A stretch of 7,002 bases of DNA from Pseudomonadota bacterium (GTDB lineage: Bacteria; Pseudomonadota; Alphaproteobacteria; Caulobacterales; Caulobacteraceae): positions 1-7,002 of the forward strand of contig JAEXJH010000004.1 of assembly GCA_023445955.1 (NCBI GenBank), in the 5' to 3' direction. Both the position numbers and the translations under genes were made by a program. The notes beneath the pieces are model-generated. The model saw only the letters and a program-made list of their open reading frames with translations. It was not told the origin of the DNA and did not search any database. Position 1 is the first letter of the stretch. Each line of letters begins with the position of its first letter. Below, piece after piece: positions 5,538-7,002 of this stretch.

Positions 5538-7002
5538 ATGCTACCGCTAACTCGTCGCCAGGCCACCAGCCTCGGCTTGGCCTTCCTCGCCGCGCCGGCC
5601 TTCGCCGCCAGCCCGACCGTCCCGCGCTGGGGCGTCCACGAGATCACCCTGAAGGCGGCCGTTCCCGGCAATCCGTTCGACGTAGCGCTGACCGCCACCT
5701 TCACCGACGGCAAGACCACGCTAAAGGTTCGGGGCTTCCACGACGGCGATGGGACCTGGCGCGTGCGCTTCAGCCCGCCGAGCGAAGGCGTCTGGCGTTG
5801 GCGCACGACCAGCCCGATCAAGGCGCTGAACGGTCAGGCCGGGACAGTCACCGCCGTGGCTCCGCGCGACCACGGTCCGCTGCACGTGGCCGGCGGCTAT
5901 CACTTCGCCCATGCCGACGGGACGCCCTACCGCCAGGTCGGCACCACGGCCTATGCCTGGGCCCAGCAGAGCGACGCGCTCTGCGACCAGACCCTGGCCA
6001 AGCTGAAGGCCTCGCCGTTCAACAAGATGCGGATGTGCGTCTTCCCGAACGTCGCGGCCGAGCCGATCTATCCTTTCGAGAAAGCCGGCGAGAGCTGGGA
6101 CTTCGACCGCCTGAACCCTGCCTATTTCCGCCGCCTGGAGGATCGCGTCCGGCGGCTGGGCGAACTCGGGATCGAGGCCGACCTGATCCTGTTCCACCCC
6201 TATGACGAGAAGACCGGCTGGCACGCCATGAGCCCGGCGCGCGACGACCGCTACGTCCGCTACATGGTCGCCCGGTTCGGCGCCTTCTCGAACGTCTGGT
6301 GGTCGCTGGCCAACGAGTGGGACCTGGTGAAGACCAAGTCGGTCGCCGACTTCGAGCGCATCGGCCAGCTGATCAAGGCCGAGGATCCGTATGGCCGCCT
6401 GTGCTCGATCCACAACTTGCGGGAGCTCTACGACAACGGCCGGCCATGGATCAGCCACGCCAGCATCCAGAACGGCGCGGCGGTGCTAGACGACACCCGG
6501 GCCGAGCTCCTGCGCAGCGTCTGGAAGAAGCCGGTGATCTATGACGAGGTCCGCTACGAGGGCGACATCGACAAGCGCTGGGGCGACCTGACGCCCGAGG
6601 GCATGGTCGAGCGTTTCTGGCACGGCCTGGTGGCCGGGACCTATGTCGGCCACGGCGAGATCTACAAGGGCGACGACGGCTGGACCGCCAAGGGCGGCAA
6701 GCTGCACGGCGAAAGCACGCCGCGCCTGGCCTTCCTGAAGAGCGTGATGGAGGCTGGCCCCAAGCCCGGCTTCGAGCCGATCGACAAGTGGTGGGACCAG
6801 CACCTGGGCGGCCAATTGGGGACCTACTACCTGCGCTACTTCGGCGAGGCCGCGCCGACGCAGTGGGCCGTGGCCCTGCCCAAGGACGAGCTGAAGGGGG
6901 GCGAGCGGTTCAAGGTCGAGTTGCTCGACACCTGTAACATGACCGTGACGGCGGTGGACGGCGCCTTCGTCATGGCCAGGAAGGACGCCTACTACCTGCA
7001 CG
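5538..7002 (+). CDS. Secreted DUF5060/apiosidase-like (DUF4038)/DUF5605 protein, putative glycoside hydrolase (3' partial)
   Basis: Probably an exported carbohydrate-active enzyme; its substrate is unknown. The frame is open from ATG 5538 past the right edge (488 complete codons, no stop). An in-frame TAA at 5526-5528 makes this the earliest ATG, though no good ribosome binding site precedes it. The N terminus, TRRQATSLGLAFLAAPAFA, has a twin-arginine (Arg6-Arg7), a hydrophobic stretch and a likely cleavage after Ala23, suggesting Tat export. A DUF5060-like beta-sandwich (about 30-110) contains GFHDGDGTWRVRFSPPSEG. A TIM-barrel-like region (about 115-400) follows, with LFHPYD near 217-222, WWSLANEWD holding Asn259-Glu260, and VIYDEVRYEG holding Glu337. 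In clan GH-A enzymes a Glu after Asn is the acid/base and a later strand-end Glu is the nucleophile, so Glu260 and Glu337 are inferred catalytic residues. From about 415 the sequence resembles DUF5605. The domain family is fairly secure from memory; activity is inference. Confidence 0.85.
   Translation, partial: MLPLTRRQATSLGLAFLAAPAFAASPTVPRWGVHEITLKAAVPGNPFDVALTATFTDGKTTLKVRGFHDGDGTWRVRFSPPSEGVWRWRTTSPIKALNGQAGTVTAVAPRDHGPLHVAGGYHFAHADGTPYRQVGTTAYAWAQQSDALCDQTLAKLKASPFNKMRMCVFPNVAAEPIYPFEKAGESWDFDRLNPAYFRRLEDRVRRLGELGIEADLILFHPYDEKTGWHAMSPARDDRYVRYMVARFGAFSNVWWSLANEWDLVKTKSVADFERIGQLIKAEDPYGRLCSIHNLRELYDNGRPWISHASIQNGAAVLDDTRAELLRSVWKKPVIYDEVRYEGDIDKRWGDLTPEGMVERFWHGLVAGTYVGHGEIYKGDDGWTAKGGKLHGESTPRLAFLKSVMEAGPKPGFEPIDKWWDQHLGGQLGTYYLRYFGEAAPTQWAVALPKDELKGGERFKVELLDTCNMTVTAVDGAFVMARKDAYYLH

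Noticed and set aside
5721..6458. Minus-strand open frame of 245 codons, with another at 6486-7001, opposite the right-end gene.
   Set aside because: The + strand frame from 5538 has an export signal, conserved domain motifs and a continuous reading frame to the edge. The minus frames have none of these.
1..7002. Search for tRNA/rRNA genes, CRISPR arrays, insertion sequences, prophage genes and defence systems.
   Set aside because: No cloverleaf, repeat-spacer array, transposase motif, terminal repeat pair or defence-type domain was seen. All long regions are explained by the five genes and three short gaps described.

Overview
The window is GC-rich DNA (roughly two thirds G+C by eye) that reads as a core chromosomal segment of an alphaproteobacterium of the genus Caulobacter, close to C. 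crescentus/vibrioides. The strongest evidence is the histidine kinase at 3312-5387. It is 691 residues long, and its phospho-acceptor histidine falls at residue 322, its receiver aspartate at 623 and the c-di-GMP-responsive tyrosine at 514, all matching the published numbering of C. crescentus CckA. A near-consensus CtrA box in front of a fliQ-fliR-flhB cluster and GANTC (CcrM methyltransferase) sites clustered between genes agree with this.

Layout, left to right, all on the + strand. (1) 1-925: 3' part of a metallo-beta-lactamase-fold hydrolase of the COG1237 type, cut by the left edge, followed by a small hairpin. (2) 926-1060: promoter region with a CtrA box, a 13-bp inverted repeat and one CcrM site. 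(3) 1061-3208: fliQ, fliR and flhB, tightly packed, encoding inner-membrane export-gate parts of the flagellar type III secretion system. (4) 3209-3311: a 103-bp gap with an AT-rich dyad, a possible housekeeping promoter and two CcrM sites. (5) 3312-5387: cckA. (6) 5388-5537: a run of perfect stem-loops that looks like a dispersed Caulobacter intergenic repeat and may end cckA transcription. (7) 5538 to the right edge: a secreted, probably Tat-exported protein with DUF5060, apiosidase-like (DUF4038) and DUF5605 regions, a candidate glycoside hydrolase, cut by the right edge. No stop codon occurs in its frame up to base 7002.

How the genes relate: CckA phosphorylates CtrA through ChpT, and CtrA~P activates early flagellar promoters such as the one before fliQ. 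The window therefore holds both a top-level controller of the cell cycle and one of its target operons, side by side and in the same direction. No GC-rich terminator is visible between flhB and cckA, so read-through from the CtrA-driven operon into cckA is possible. The two outer genes look metabolic or hydrolytic and show no sequence link to this circuit.

No tRNA, rRNA, CRISPR array, insertion sequence or prophage gene was seen. This is mostly ordinary core genome. The parts worth a second look are regulatory DNA (cckA dyad, CcrM clustering, repeat element) and the uncharacterised hydrolase at the right end.
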